A stretch of 64,000 nucleotides of DNA from Candidatus Scalindua sp. (GTDB lineage Bacteria > Planctomycetota > Brocadiia > Brocadiales > Scalinduaceae): positions 1-64,000 of the forward strand of contig JAIQZR010000120.1 of assembly GCA_021777035.1 (NCBI GenBank). The letters are read 5' to 3'. Each line of letters opens with the position of its first letter. Positions within the stretch are counted from its first letter, which is position 1. The notes below the pieces were generated by a model. That model worked only from the letters and a program-made list of their open reading frames with translations. It was not told the origin of the DNA and did not search any database. Below are positions 17,119 through 25,596 of this stretch, piece by piece. The translations under genes were made by a program, and so were the position numbers.

Positions 17119-18798
17119 ATGAAAGTATTCTTAAAAACTATACCATTCATCTTTGTCGTTGCTTTTCTTCTTATATCTTCTTTAAGTTCTTGGGCTGGTG
17201 GGAAATCCCATGCGCAAGAAAAAGAAAAGGATATAATGCTTGCGATTAGAGATTATAGTGCTGAAAGTAATATAATACGGTACAACACATTCAATGTATC
17301 AGCCGTGGATGTTAAAAACCGAATACTTAATGGTGAACCAGTTCATTTCGTTTACAGGGAGGGAGAGGAAGAGAAAAGGACGATTGAGTCCAGTTTAATT
17401 ATTGAAGCTTTGAAAAATGGAGTGGAAGAGATAGATATAGAAGGTGCAGTTATTACTGGTAACCTTAACTTTGTGATAGAGGAGACTCTAGTCGATATAA
17501 ATAAAGTTAATCTTGAAGCAAACGAGATAAAGAAGCTAAAAAATTTGGGTATAGAAAAAGTTTACTTCATTTCTCCCTCTATACAAATAGTAAACTGTCA
17601 AATAGAAGGTATGGTAAGTGTATATCCTAACGCTAGAGGAGTTAACAAAGAAATTGTAATATTTGAAAAAAATATTAGTTTTTTAAATTCCACGTTTTTG
17701 AAGATTGTGAGCTTCCATTATGCTATATTCAATAGAGAAACAGAATTCTGTTATGCAGAATTCAATGGGGAAGTTATCTTCTATAATACCAGCTTCAAGC
17801 GAAGGACGTCCTTCAGAGGTGCTAGTTTCAAGCGACAAGCATATTTTGAGTCAAATTTACCCATACTCTGGACTAAAACCTTTGAGAAGGAGGCAGACTT
17901 CAATGGTGCAAAATTCGAGAACACGGCCAATTTCTATAATACCAACTTTAACAGTGAAACGGATTTCGATAATATTAGATTCGACAGTATAGCGGGTTTT
18001 ACTTGCGCAAAATTCGTAGGTGAGGCAAAGTTCGGTAATGCTGGTTTCAACAATAAGGCTGACTTCAGTAATGCTAGTTTTTACAGTAAGGCAGACTTCA
18101 ATAATGCTAGCTTCAACAAAAAGGCTGACTTCAATAATACTGGCTTTTACGGTGAAGCTGACTTCAGTAATACCAGCTTCAAGGAAGCTATTTTTGATAA
18201 TGTTATGTTCTCTAAACTTGTTGACTTACGGTTAGCCAAATATTCAGAATTGTATATCTCTTGGTCTAATCTGAAGGAGAGACTTGATGATATATCTTTG
18301 CAAAATGATATTGTCTCTTGGCAAGGAGTTTATCTTAAATTGATAAAGAATTTTGAAAACATAGGTGACGTAGTATCTGCCGACAGTGCATATTATTATT
18401 ATAGATGTACAAAGTATGTGTTCTGTAGTGACTGGTGGGGAAAATTAAAATGGTGGTTAGGATATCTATTCATGGGTCTTACATGTGGTTACGGAGTAAT
18501 ACCATGGCGTACAATAGCTACTGGTGGTATAATAATCTTTTTTTTCACTCTTGCATACTATTCCAAGAAAGACTCTTTAGAATACAAAAAAGAAGAACAG
18601 GCAAGAGCAAGTGGAAATCAAGTAAATCAAAATTTTTGGCATTGCTTATACTTTAGTGTCGTAACTTTTACTACTTTAGGATACGGAGATTTCAGACCAT
18701 TGGGAAAATTCAGGTATTTGGCTATGACAGAGGGAATCCTAGGCTGGCTCACCATGGCACTGTTCCTTGTAACGCTTGCTAACGTATGGCTGAGATAG
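17119..18798 (+). CDS. Pentapeptide-repeat protein fused to a two-helix potassium-channel pore
   Basis: 559 residues from the ATG at 17119 (an upstream ATG at 17062 gives an unlikely N-terminus). Residues 1-35 look like a signal peptide or anchor (PFIFVVAFLLISSLSSWAGG). Residues about 175-370 are pentapeptide repeats of the A(D/N)F type (KADFNNASFNKKADFNNTGF), which fold as a four-sided beta helix. Then comes a helix (TIATGGIIIFFFTLAYYS, from about 465), a loop, and the pore: SVVTFTTLGYGDF with the TxGYGD selectivity filter at about 519, followed by the last helix (LGWLTMALFLVTLANVW). This is the Ion_trans_2 channel fold. The repeat domain is presumably a regulatory or binding module. Repeats share codons, so unequal crossing-over is likely. 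Confidence 0.88.
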   Translation: MKVFLKTIPFIFVVAFLLISSLSSWAGGKSHAQEKEKDIMLAIRDYSAESNIIRYNTFNVSAVDVKNRILNGEPVHFVYREGEEEKRTIESSLIIEALKNGVEEIDIEGAVITGNLNFVIEETLVDINKVNLEANEIKKLKNLGIEKVYFISPSIQIVNCQIEGMVSVYPNARGVNKEIVIFEKNISFLNSTFLKIVSFHYAIFNRETEFCYAEFNGEVIFYNTSFKRRTSFRGASFKRQAYFESNLPILWTKTFEKEADFNGAKFENTANFYNTNFNSETDFDNIRFDSIAGFTCAKFVGEAKFGNAGFNNKADFSNASFYSKADFNNASFNKKADFNNTGFYGEADFSNTSFKEAIFDNVMFSKLVDLRLAKYSELYISWSNLKERLDDISLQNDIVSWQGVYLKLIKNFENIGDVVSADSAYYYYRCTKYVFCSDWWGKLKWWLGYLFMGLTCGYGVIPWRTIATGGIIIFFFTLAYYSKKDSLEYKKEEQARASGNQVNQNFWHCLYFSVVTFTTLGYGDFRPLGKFRYLAMTEGILGWLTMALFLVTLANVWLR

Positions 18799-18877
18799 GA
18801 ACACATCCACACCTTATCTACCCTACCCCAGGGGTAATTGGGATCACCCATATGCCAACTCATATGCCAACTCGTGG

Positions 18878-19036
18878 ATGGTTTATTGGCGCACCGGGAA
18901 GGTTGATAAGAACGAGCAAACAGTGGTTCTTGAAATTACCGAAGAACTATTATTGGCAGTCACAGTGGGAAGAAATACATTTAAAGATCAAACTGTTAAG
19001 ATTTATGTAGCCAAGACTATCGGTTTTTATGTTTAA
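18878..19036 (+). other. Short open frame, probable gene fragment
   Basis: ATG at 18878 opens 52 codons (MVYWRTGKVDKNEQTVVLEI... ending KTIGFYV). The composition is protein-like but I do not recognise a family and there is no ribosome site. The preceding phrase GGGATCACCCAT recurs (as GGGGTCACCCAT) at about 16138 and 20216, which suggests a dispersed element edge. The rest of 18799-19277 holds nothing I can name. Confidence 0.3.
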
Positions 19037-19277
19037 GATATATTGTATGCGGGAGTGGTATGTCCACAGGTTACGATGTTTGTACCTTTTTGACATTTCG
19101 TATTAAAAATTGAATTTTGTGTTTCGTATAAATACAAAAAAACTCCCGGATGTTGATATTAATGGCAAAAAACAAGTTAACAAAAGCAAATTACTGGCTA
19201 ATACGATTTACTTGGAGTTTTTAGGTATAATACAGTAAAAATATCTAATGCCTTTTCTTTAGGAAAATGAAGAATTT

Positions 19278-20015
19278 ATGAAAATAACTGAAATATTAGC
19301 TTTTGCAAGCACCATCGCTTTTACTTTAACGGTGGCGTATACTTACGGTTTTTCACGATCAATTGAAGTAAATTTGATTACTTATTTTAATATCAACGAC
19401 TATATTAAATATTCTGTATATTGGTTGCCAGTGTCTTTGGTTGGTCCCGGTATAGGCTTTTGTTTGGCAAAAATGAAACCCCCATTTTTTGGGATTGGAA
19501 GTTCATATGAAGATAAGATTGCTAAGTATCCCAAGATGTCAGCTTTTGGTAAATTCATTTTAAAACATGAAGAGAAGATAATGTATGTGCCAGCTATTGG
19601 AGTTAGTCTATTTATTATTTTTCGCTTTTTTTCTGAACATGCACTTCACATATGTTTTTGTCTTTCCGGAACTGGTCTTTGGTTAGCATTTTTCTGTTAC
19701 TTCCTAAAGCCAGGACTTGTTGAAGAATGGACTATTCTAAAACAAAAGGCGTTGCTGCTAGGACCAATCGCTATTGTAGGAGTATATGTTTCTGGCATAT
19801 TGACTGGAGCTGCAAATATAAAAAGTGCAGAAAGAATCTGTCCCAACGAAATACTAGAAATAACTAGTGAAGAAACTAACAAGAAAGGAAGGGTTCTTTT
19901 TGCCCTTTCGCAATATATAGTGTTTTTAGATCAGAAGACTAAAATGGTTGAAATTATTCCAGTCGGTCAAGTAAAGAATATTATTCCAATACCAAAGGAA
20001 AAGCGAAAAAAATGA
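19278..20015 (+). CDS. Membrane protein of unknown function
   Basis: A 245-residue protein with about four membrane helices (ILAFASTIAFTLTVAYTYGF; YWLPVSLVGPGIGFCLA; YVPAIGVSLFIIFRFF plus HICFCLSGTGLWLAFFCYF; LLGPIAIVGVYVSGILTG) and a C-terminal soluble part of about 70 residues rich in beta-type sequence (VLFALSQYIVFLDQKTKMVEIIPVGQVKNIIPI). That ending looks like a small domain often found after membrane helices in uncharacterised bacterial proteins. Coupled by ATGA overlap to a short secreted ORF. No function assigned. Confidence 0.75.
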   Translation: MKITEILAFASTIAFTLTVAYTYGFSRSIEVNLITYFNINDYIKYSVYWLPVSLVGPGIGFCLAKMKPPFFGIGSSYEDKIAKYPKMSAFGKFILKHEEKIMYVPAIGVSLFIIFRFFSEHALHICFCLSGTGLWLAFFCYFLKPGLVEEWTILKQKALLLGPIAIVGVYVSGILTGAANIKSAERICPNEILEITSEETNKKGRVLFALSQYIVFLDQKTKMVEIIPVGQVKNIIPIPKEKRKK

Positions 20016-20155
20016 AAGCAATAGTCATACTAATATTATCATTGTTGTTATTTTCGTATTCAATTAATGCTGAGGAAAAGAATGTGGAAAAACAGGGACA
20101 GCGACTATTATTTTACCTCTGCCTTCTTGCATCTTCCCTCCTCACCATACACTAA
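20012..20155 (+). pseudogene. Truncated short secreted protein
   Basis: The ATG overlaps the previous stop. It begins with a good signal peptide (MKAIVILILSLLLFSYSINA), followed by EEKNVEKQG, then changes character after about residue 29 to a hydrophobic tail unlike a mature protein and stops at residue 47. This suggests the original gene was cut near 20095 by inserted or rearranged DNA, part of the repeat-rich block that follows. Confidence 0.5.
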
Positions 20156-20226
20156 ACTATTACAAGGAATGTGTCCAACCAGCATAGCACAAAAGGAAAA
20201 AGCTGAAAAGCTGGGGGTCACCCATT

Positions 20227-20382
20227 GACTGCATCTTTCTTTTAGCACTGTAAAACCCTTTTATAATCTCCCTACTTACCTCCGAATAAATCATCTAGAA
20301 ACTTATTTTTATCAAGTTCTGATTGCCACTTTTGATGCCTTTTCACAGATTCTATCCTCTTCTGTGGCGGAAACGATAAAAA
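20227..20382. repeat. Segmental duplication, copy 1 (antitoxin gene 3' part)
   Basis: About 155 bp running from GACTGCATC into the antitoxin coding region are repeated, with roughly ten to fifteen substitutions and small indels, at 25935-26091. The other copy lacks the toxin and the antitoxin 5' end. Seen by direct comparison of the two stretches. Confidence 0.8.
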
Positions 20383-20475
20383 CCTACTCGTCTCTATTGG
20401 CCCTAACTTTTCCATTAAAATATCAACACCTTGTTTCAGCAATTTTTCGTCTTTTATATATTGACCTTGCTTCAC
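20272..20475 (-). CDS. Putative antitoxin of a PIN-toxin pair
   Basis: 67 residues from a GTG start at 20475 that overlaps the toxin TGA. It ends SFPPQKRIESVKRHQKWQSELDKNKFLDDLFGGK. The GVDILMEKLGPIETSRFL segment plus the basic HQKWQ tail is a pattern I know from small antitoxin-like genes next to PIN toxins; there is no firm family name. The partner toxin is split by an IS66 element, so this gene has probably lost its normal promoter. Confidence 0.6.
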   Translation of the reverse strand: MKQGQYIKDEKLLKQGVDILMEKLGPIETSRFLSFPPQKRIESVKRHQKWQSELDKNKFLDDLFGGK

Positions 20476-20651
20476 CTCAAGTTCTCCTTTGTACAAAAGT
20501 TTACAGGATTAACAGTTTCCATATTGATGCCTTCTAATTTGCGGATTTTTTTTAACAATTTGTCATCACAGGTAATAAAGTAATCTGCCGATGTTTCAGC
20601 AAATGCTACATGGGCCGCATCAGCGATTCCAAAATTTAAGGAATATAAATC
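20472..20651 (-). pseudogene. PIN-domain toxin, 3' part, interrupted by IS66
   Basis: The frame reads NFGIADAAHVAFAETSADYFITCDDKLLKKI..., the C-terminal half of a PIN ribonuclease with its conserved acidic residues (ADAAH and TCDD). At 20651 the coding sequence stops at the left end of an IS66 element and resumes in frame at 22390 once the element and one copy of the 8-bp duplication are removed. Confidence 0.85.
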
Positions 20652-22382
20652 GTAACTATTCAGTGTATTTAAAAATATTACCAGTGCTATTAAATAAAAT
20701 CTGGTAATTCACCTCGAAATAATATCTCTAAAGCCTGGCTTGATTTTATCTCTTGCTTTCGGCAAGTTGAAAGGTAGCTACGCACACGGCAGAAAATCTT
20801 TGCTCCTTGCATAGAACGAAAACATCCTGATATCTTCTGCTGAACTTTTGTCATCCTGATATCATTTTCACTCAAATTATTTGTAAAGGGGACAATGATA
20901 TCATCCATAAACCTTAGCACATCGTCCTTGTATTTTAGCAATCGTTCCAGAAGATTCCTGGCTTTCGTCCTTTTTACCGGACCTCTTTTTCCCTTTCGGT
21001 TTGTCATATCAGGCGGAGGACATTCCACATCCGCTTTTTGTAATATCATGATGTATTTTTGTTGATATTTCACGGACTCACTGCTTGTCAACAAGCCTCC
21101 CGCATTGTTCACTGCATGGCAAATCTCTTCAAGTAATTCCTTGGTATCCCTGGCCCACTGGTGTTTTTCCTCTTCCCACGCCTTTGTCAATTCTCTTAAA
21201 TGATGAGCGTTACAAAGGGCATGGATACAGTCATAAGTATAATAAGGTCTCCAATGATCATGACAGAGAGTTCCCATATATTCAGGCAATATACCAATTG
21301 CATTCATCGCTTTTGTTCCCCGCCTTTTATGCGGAAAAAAGTATGTCCATAAATCATTGGAGGTACTATGCAGCCAATGTCCACCTCCATTAATATTGAT
21401 TCCAGTTTCGTCTACATGGAGCAATGGTGAGTCGGCAAGTTTGCCCTTAGCTTCTTTCTCAAAATCTTCTAATAAATCGTATGCTTCTTGATTAAAGTTG
21501 TAAATAGAACCTGCACTTACTGGTATATGAAGTTGATTACAAAAATAATCCTGGATTCTGTTATAAGGAATCAGTTGATACTGTGACATATACACTGAAT
21601 GTGCTTTCAGAGCAGTTCCATATTGTACTGCCTTTGTTACTCCTTCTGGAAAAGATGCAACAAACTGATCCCCATTATCATTCTCAAGAATCTGTGCTTG
21701 ATATTCTGTTACAATCCTTGAAATCTTTATATCAAATACCTGCCGTGATTCATAACCCACATCTTTATACTTTCCACTGGGAAGCGTTCGTTGATCAATC
21801 TTGAGAACTTCAATCTCTTCCGGATCATCAACTTTTCGAAGCGTTACTCCCTCATGACCTTTTTGACCACCTGCTTTCTTACCCTCTTTCGCCTTGCTTT
21901 CTTTCTTGCGATTCGGATCCCTTGATGGTGGCTTGCTACTATTACGACTGTTTACATTCAAGCGATTAACCAACAACGTTACCAGCAATATCAGCAACTC
22001 AACCATAGATCGCATTATTGGTGACAATTCTTTCTCTTCAGCGAGAAGTGCATTTACTTTCTTGAGTGTTGCATCAATATTGTTGATTGTCAATGGATAC
22101 CACCTGTGCTAAATAGTTTTAAGTTACCAATACAATAGAAACTATTATACCACAGGTTATTTAGCCCATATTTTACGCCTTATAATCCATGCTAAGGTGC
22201 GGAAATAAATTGACAACGACAAGATACTCTTTGCATATCTAATGCCTTGTATGGGACAAAGAGAGCTACTATTAACCAGAATATAACAACATGTAATTAA
22301 CAGACAAATTCACAATTCTATAACAAAAACTTTGTCAAACAAATTCTCAGATATTTTCAGAATATTTTCGCTGAATAGTTAC
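20652..22382. mobile_element. IS66-family insertion sequence (single-transposase type)
   Basis: The ends are GTAACTATTCAG at 20652-20663 and its exact complement CTGAATAGTTAC at 22371-22382, starting with GTAA as IS66 ends do. An 8-bp direct duplication TATAAATC lies on both sides (20644-20651 and 22383-22390), the size known for this family. The element is 1731 bp and carries only the large transposase gene, as in the ISBst12 group. The perfect duplication suggests recent insertion. Confidence 0.95.
20690..22093 (-). CDS. IS66-family transposase (TnpC/ISBst12 type)
   Basis: A 467-residue DDE transposase. The N-terminal leucine-rich region is followed by the NSRNSSKPPSRDPN motif and a basic stretch (KKAGGQKGHEGVTL), both diagnostic for IS66. 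Catalytic residues lie in LLHVDETGININ, CHDHWRPYYTYDCIHALCNAHHLREL and, at the end, VPFTNNLSENDIRMTKVQQKISGCFRS. Length and motifs look complete, so the element may be active. No TnpA or TnpB genes accompany it. Confidence 0.96.
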   Translation of the reverse strand: MTINNIDATLKKVNALLAEEKELSPIMRSMVELLILLVTLLVNRLNVNSRNSSKPPSRDPNRKKESKAKEGKKAGGQKGHEGVTLRKVDDPEEIEVLKIDQRTLPSGKYKDVGYESRQVFDIKISRIVTEYQAQILENDNGDQFVASFPEGVTKAVQYGTALKAHSVYMSQYQLIPYNRIQDYFCNQLHIPVSAGSIYNFNQEAYDLLEDFEKEAKGKLADSPLLHVDETGININGGGHWLHSTSNDLWTYFFPHKRRGTKAMNAIGILPEYMGTLCHDHWRPYYTYDCIHALCNAHHLRELTKAWEEEKHQWARDTKELLEEICHAVNNAGGLLTSSESVKYQQKYIMILQKADVECPPPDMTNRKGKRGPVKRTKARNLLERLLKYKDDVLRFMDDIIVPFTNNLSENDIRMTKVQQKISGCFRSMQGAKIFCRVRSYLSTCRKQEIKSSQALEILFRGELPDFI

Positions 22383-22490
22383 TATAAATCTTCAGTTCTT
22401 TTTTTAATTTTATTCAATTGGAATGATGGCTTTTTGCCGTATCTATTTAACAAAACAGTTAATTCGATACGCTCATATATATCCTCTATG
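22383..22490 (-). pseudogene. PIN-domain toxin, middle part, upstream of the IS66 insertion
   Basis: The frame AIEDIYERIELTVLLNRYGKKPSFQLNKIKKRTEDLYS joins in frame with the piece at 20472-20651. It is preceded by an in-frame stop and no start codon, so the gene had a damaged 5' end as well. The bases 22391-22609 otherwise contain only this relic. Confidence 0.7.
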
Positions 22491-22609
22491 GCTTTAGCAC
22501 ATCAACAGCCAATCCCCCAAAAGCTTTTTTTATCTGTCTTACATGATGGTGCGAGGACATCGTTACTTGCACCGCATTGTTGGGTATTCACCTCTTCTTT
22601 TACTTTTTT

Positions 22610-22769
22610 TCAGCATCATCCGGTTAGGTTTTTGCAAGTAACACGTAGGGCAATCCTTTAGGCTTGCTTTCGTACATAAATGGCAAGGCTAAAGCCTCGC
22701 CCTACGTCTCTTCTGACGGTTCGGGTATAAAAAAGCCGTACTTGCAAAAACCTAACCGGATGATGCTGA
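22610..22769. repeat. 160-bp nested palindrome (MITE-like), overlapping the methyltransferase 3' end
   Basis: Perfect 31-bp inverted arms at 22610-22640 and 22739-22769 enclose a second imperfect inverted pair (ACGTAGGGC... at about 22641 and ...GCCCTACGT at about 22707). The right arm covers the last 18 bp of the methyltransferase gene. No coding capacity. Structure suggests a miniature element or a very large hairpin. Confidence 0.88.
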
Positions 22770-23696
22770 CTTTTTTTTGATTTTGTATTCAGCTTGCAAC
22801 TCCAACACTCTATTGATTCCTGACATCCAGTCCAAATTTCTTCCAATGACTAATTCTGTCATGGTCGCATGGTGAGTATTCTTCATAGGGATGGGTTTTG
22901 CCACTAAACCATGTTTTCTGGAAAGGTTCCTTACTTCTTCTGCATTATCATAGGTCATTATGAAGTCACCTGTGACTTTTTCACATGCTGCAAAAAGAGC
23001 TTCATGATCCAATTCAAAATGGGTGTAGAGACGGTTTCCTGCTCTTTTACCACCAGCAGTGTAAGGGGGATCAATGAAAAATACTACATCTTCATCATTC
23101 TTATATTGCTCTAATACCTCAAATGCATCTCCATGCTTGAAATGGAGCCTATCTCGCACTAAGTCAATTCCACGTAATCGTTTTGCGAGAGTGCCAGGAT
23201 ACCATCGTGAATGAACACCTTTGCCGGCCTCACCATTTTTTAGAAATCCGGAACCTGCAGCTAAAATGCCGCCGTGAAATGTCCTATTCTTAATTATGGT
23301 TTGAAATGCTTTTTCTTTGATTGATTTTCTCTTTTTCGTAATTTCATTGAAAGCGTTTTCCTTTGACATTTCGAAGTTAAGGATTCTTGATATAAGCCAT
23401 TCTGCGTTTCCGTCAACAATAGTCTGCCACACAGCAGCTATATCCTCATCAAGCTCTACCATCAATGACTCCTGTGTCAGATTTCCAAAGACTGCGGTTA
23501 AAGAAATGATGCCTCCCCCAGCAAAGGGTTCAATCAGGAGCTTTGGTTTTTTCGGCTGACTACGCAGCCACTCTCGAAGACGAGGAACAAACCATGTCTT
23601 GCCACCGGGATACCGAAATGGACTGTATTGTGGTACAGATGCGACGTTGACTACCTTTAAAGATTCTTCTTTGTCGCTAAAAAGTAGTTTTTGCAT
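22752..23696 (-). CDS. DNA adenine methyltransferase, D12 (Dam-like) class
   Basis: 314 residues from ATG 23696 (an in-frame TTG at 23723 would overlap the upstream gene by 23 bp). An N6-adenine methyltransferase of the alpha class: YSPFRYPGGKTWFVPRL, the SAM-binding IEPFAGGGIISLTA, and catalytic FFIDPPYTAGGKRAG. Together with the endonuclease upstream it makes a type II restriction-modification pair, both reading leftwards with 4 bp between genes. Its C-terminus (ELQAEYKIKKKSASSG) is partly encoded by the arm of the 22610-22769 palindrome, so the end may have been altered by the insertion. The recognition sequence cannot be read from the protein. Confidence 0.92.
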   Translation of the reverse strand: MQKLLFSDKEESLKVVNVASVPQYSPFRYPGGKTWFVPRLREWLRSQPKKPKLLIEPFAGGGIISLTAVFGNLTQESLMVELDEDIAAVWQTIVDGNAEWLISRILNFEMSKENAFNEITKKRKSIKEKAFQTIIKNRTFHGGILAAGSGFLKNGEAGKGVHSRWYPGTLAKRLRGIDLVRDRLHFKHGDAFEVLEQYKNDEDVVFFIDPPYTAGGKRAGNRLYTHFELDHEALFAACEKVTGDFIMTYDNAEEVRNLSRKHGLVAKPIPMKNTHHATMTELVIGRNLDWMSGINRVLELQAEYKIKKKSASSG

Positions 23697-23700
23697 AGAG

Positions 23701-24600
23701 CTAGCTTGTAAATGGGTTTTCAATGGTTTTATTAATTGGTGGAAACTCTAACTTTTCGTCCACCTTTGCCTGAAGCACTTTCATGAAATCCTCAATATTT
23801 CCAACTTTCGGTCGAGTGATTGTGTTTAAAGCTTCTGTAAATTTTGTGTAAACGACTTTAGTTCGTTTTAGATTATATCTAGAGGCTGTTTCATTGGGAA
23901 CAAGATCAAATATAAGCCATGCTACTTCAGCCTCCGATTTTGAAATCTCTTTAAGATTCGGAAGAGTGTTGAAGAAGGAGCTATCAAGAGCGACAGCCAT
24001 TTTCTTCTTCCACGCATGAAGGATTCCTCCTTTAAACATCAACTGTGGAGCCAAACGTTTTCGAGAAGAAGAAAGGAAATCAGGTCGAGGGTAGTTTGGT
24101 TGATTTATCCAGTTCATTGAAGCATTAGCTTTGCAATTCGACATGTAATGTGCAAAAGGGTCTCTTACATTTCCAGATATATAGACCGCTTGAATCTCTA
24201 GGGAGCCAAAATCGTATACTTTTCCATCCTTGCCATAGGCCACCAATACAACGTCAATGTTTCCCGCAGACTTGCCATGAAAATCGACTAGTCTGACTTC
24301 GGTTAATGAAGTCCAATTGGCCTCTTCAGGAAAGAAGAAATCTGCTGCATCATCAGTGATCAACCACTCTTCTCTAAATCGAATTGGGCATGTAATGACT
24401 GTATTATTTCCATTGTAAACGCTACAAACGCCAAGGGGATCCTTTGCCTTATCCTTAGTACAGCTAGGAACCTTATTATTGAAAGGGCAAAGTTTATTCT
24501 TCCGGTATCGAATTGCTTTCGAGCTGAAATCTGTCGGCAAGTGACCGAAAACCTCTGCTAATGGCTGATTCTTTTTATTCATTCTTTTTCTATTACCCAT
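23701..24600 (-). CDS. NotI-family restriction endonuclease
   Basis: A 299-residue protein. Cys38, Cys47, Cys59 and Cys71 (in NKLCPFNN, SCTKDK, GVCSV, TCPIRF) match the four-cysteine iron site of NotI. The nuclease core has the PD-(D/E)xK-like arrangement NIDVVLV (Asp116) and SLEIQAVY (Glu135, Gln137), with QAVYISGNVRDPF typical of the family. It should cut double-stranded DNA at the sequence protected by the adjacent adenine methyltransferase. Upstream, 24601-25341 shows no controller gene. Confidence 0.85.
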   Translation of the reverse strand: MGNRKRMNKKNQPLAEVFGHLPTDFSSKAIRYRKNKLCPFNNKVPSCTKDKAKDPLGVCSVYNGNNTVITCPIRFREEWLITDDAADFFFPEEANWTSLTEVRLVDFHGKSAGNIDVVLVAYGKDGKVYDFGSLEIQAVYISGNVRDPFAHYMSNCKANASMNWINQPNYPRPDFLSSSRKRLAPQLMFKGGILHAWKKKMAVALDSSFFNTLPNLKEISKSEAEVAWLIFDLVPNETASRYNLKRTKVVYTKFTEALNTITRPKVGNIEDFMKVLQAKVDEKLEFPPINKTIENPFTS

Positions 24601-25341
24601 AGGGATTCAACGACTTGTATGCGATCTTCTCTTTTCCAAACAAGTTCTTTTGCTCTTTCAGTATAGTAACGAATTCTAATAGTATATCTGAATTGTTTCA
24701 AGCGTATTCTTTTCAATCACATAGCCGTATAGTATCTTTTATGAAAAACCGTGTCACACCTCTTTTTGATGGAATAGAATGTGACATGAAAATATGGTAA
24801 AACATAATCAAGTTCTTCCGGCTGCACCGCTACACAGACCTCCTCAATGATACCTTAGAAAAAGAGGTAACATCCTGTTTATTGACTAGCTCAAGATTTT
24901 TTGAAGTAGCTGCTTGTCATTATATTTATTTTATAATTCCACTGCAGATACCCATTGATATAAAATTGACAAGTTAACCGTTAGGTTTTAAATTCTTTGG
25001 TTCAAAAGCAGAAGATCGGATGTATATTTTACGCTATTCTACCGCCGTCCTGAAAAATGTTTTAACTACTTCTTTATTTGAGATATTTAGATTTCAATTG
25101 ACGATTATAGGATTAGAAGCGATAATTGCCATCGATAGCAAATTGTAGTTGATTCCTGATACTTATGCGATTGTAGGATCTTTGCTTTCGCTATCGTTTT
25201 CTTGCGCAGTAGAATTTCTGCTTTCGTATTGGTGCAAATTTGTTCAGTCATTGGGTTGACTAAGTAAATAAAGCGATCAATACAAAATTTTTGCCATTTA
25301 ACATCCGCTCTCTATATTGAAATGGATAGAAAGGTAAAATC
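24601..25341. other. Long intergenic stretch without recognisable gene
   Basis: About 740 bp between the divergent restriction gene and a toxin-antitoxin pair. I find no frame with family resemblance on either strand, no tRNA and no long palindrome. It must contain the promoter of the restriction-modification genes. Base composition is AT-rich like the flanks. Confidence 0.5.
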
Positions 25342-25596
25342 ATGGATAATACAATGAAAGCAATAGAAACAACCGGAGTCATTGACGAACAGCATCGGCT
25401 TGTCCTGGATGAAGCACTTCCTATTATAGAAAAAAGCAAAGTACGAGTCATAATCTTGTTGCCGGAAGAGTCAGATATAGGTGAAACGGAATGGCTCAAG
25501 ACCGCGGCTTCAAATCCAGTATTTGATTTTCTGAAGGAACCCGAAGAAGATATTTATACGAGGAAGGATGGTAAACCATTTCATGGTAAAGGGTAA
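25342..25596 (+). CDS. Antitoxin partner of a MazF/PemK toxin
   Basis: An 84-residue acidic protein: MKAIETTGVIDEQHRLVLDEALPI, KVRVIILLPEES, and the conserved tail EWLKTAASNPVFDFLKEPEEDIYTRKDGKPF. The N-terminus resembles a swapped-hairpin (AbrB-like) strand pattern. It overlaps the toxin start by 14 bp. ATG at 25342 is used; ATG at 25354 is the alternative. Confidence 0.78.
   Translation: MDNTMKAIETTGVIDEQHRLVLDEALPIIEKSKVRVIILLPEESDIGETEWLKTAASNPVFDFLKEPEEDIYTRKDGKPFHGKG

Noticed and set aside
22332-22661. Plus-strand open frame of 109 codons
   Set aside because: It crosses the PIN relic on the other strand, the IS66 end and a palindrome arm; no protein resemblance.
24615-24800. 61-codon plus-strand open frame upstream of the restriction genes, possible controller
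   Set aside because: No helix-turn-helix pattern, no ribosome site, low-complexity composition.
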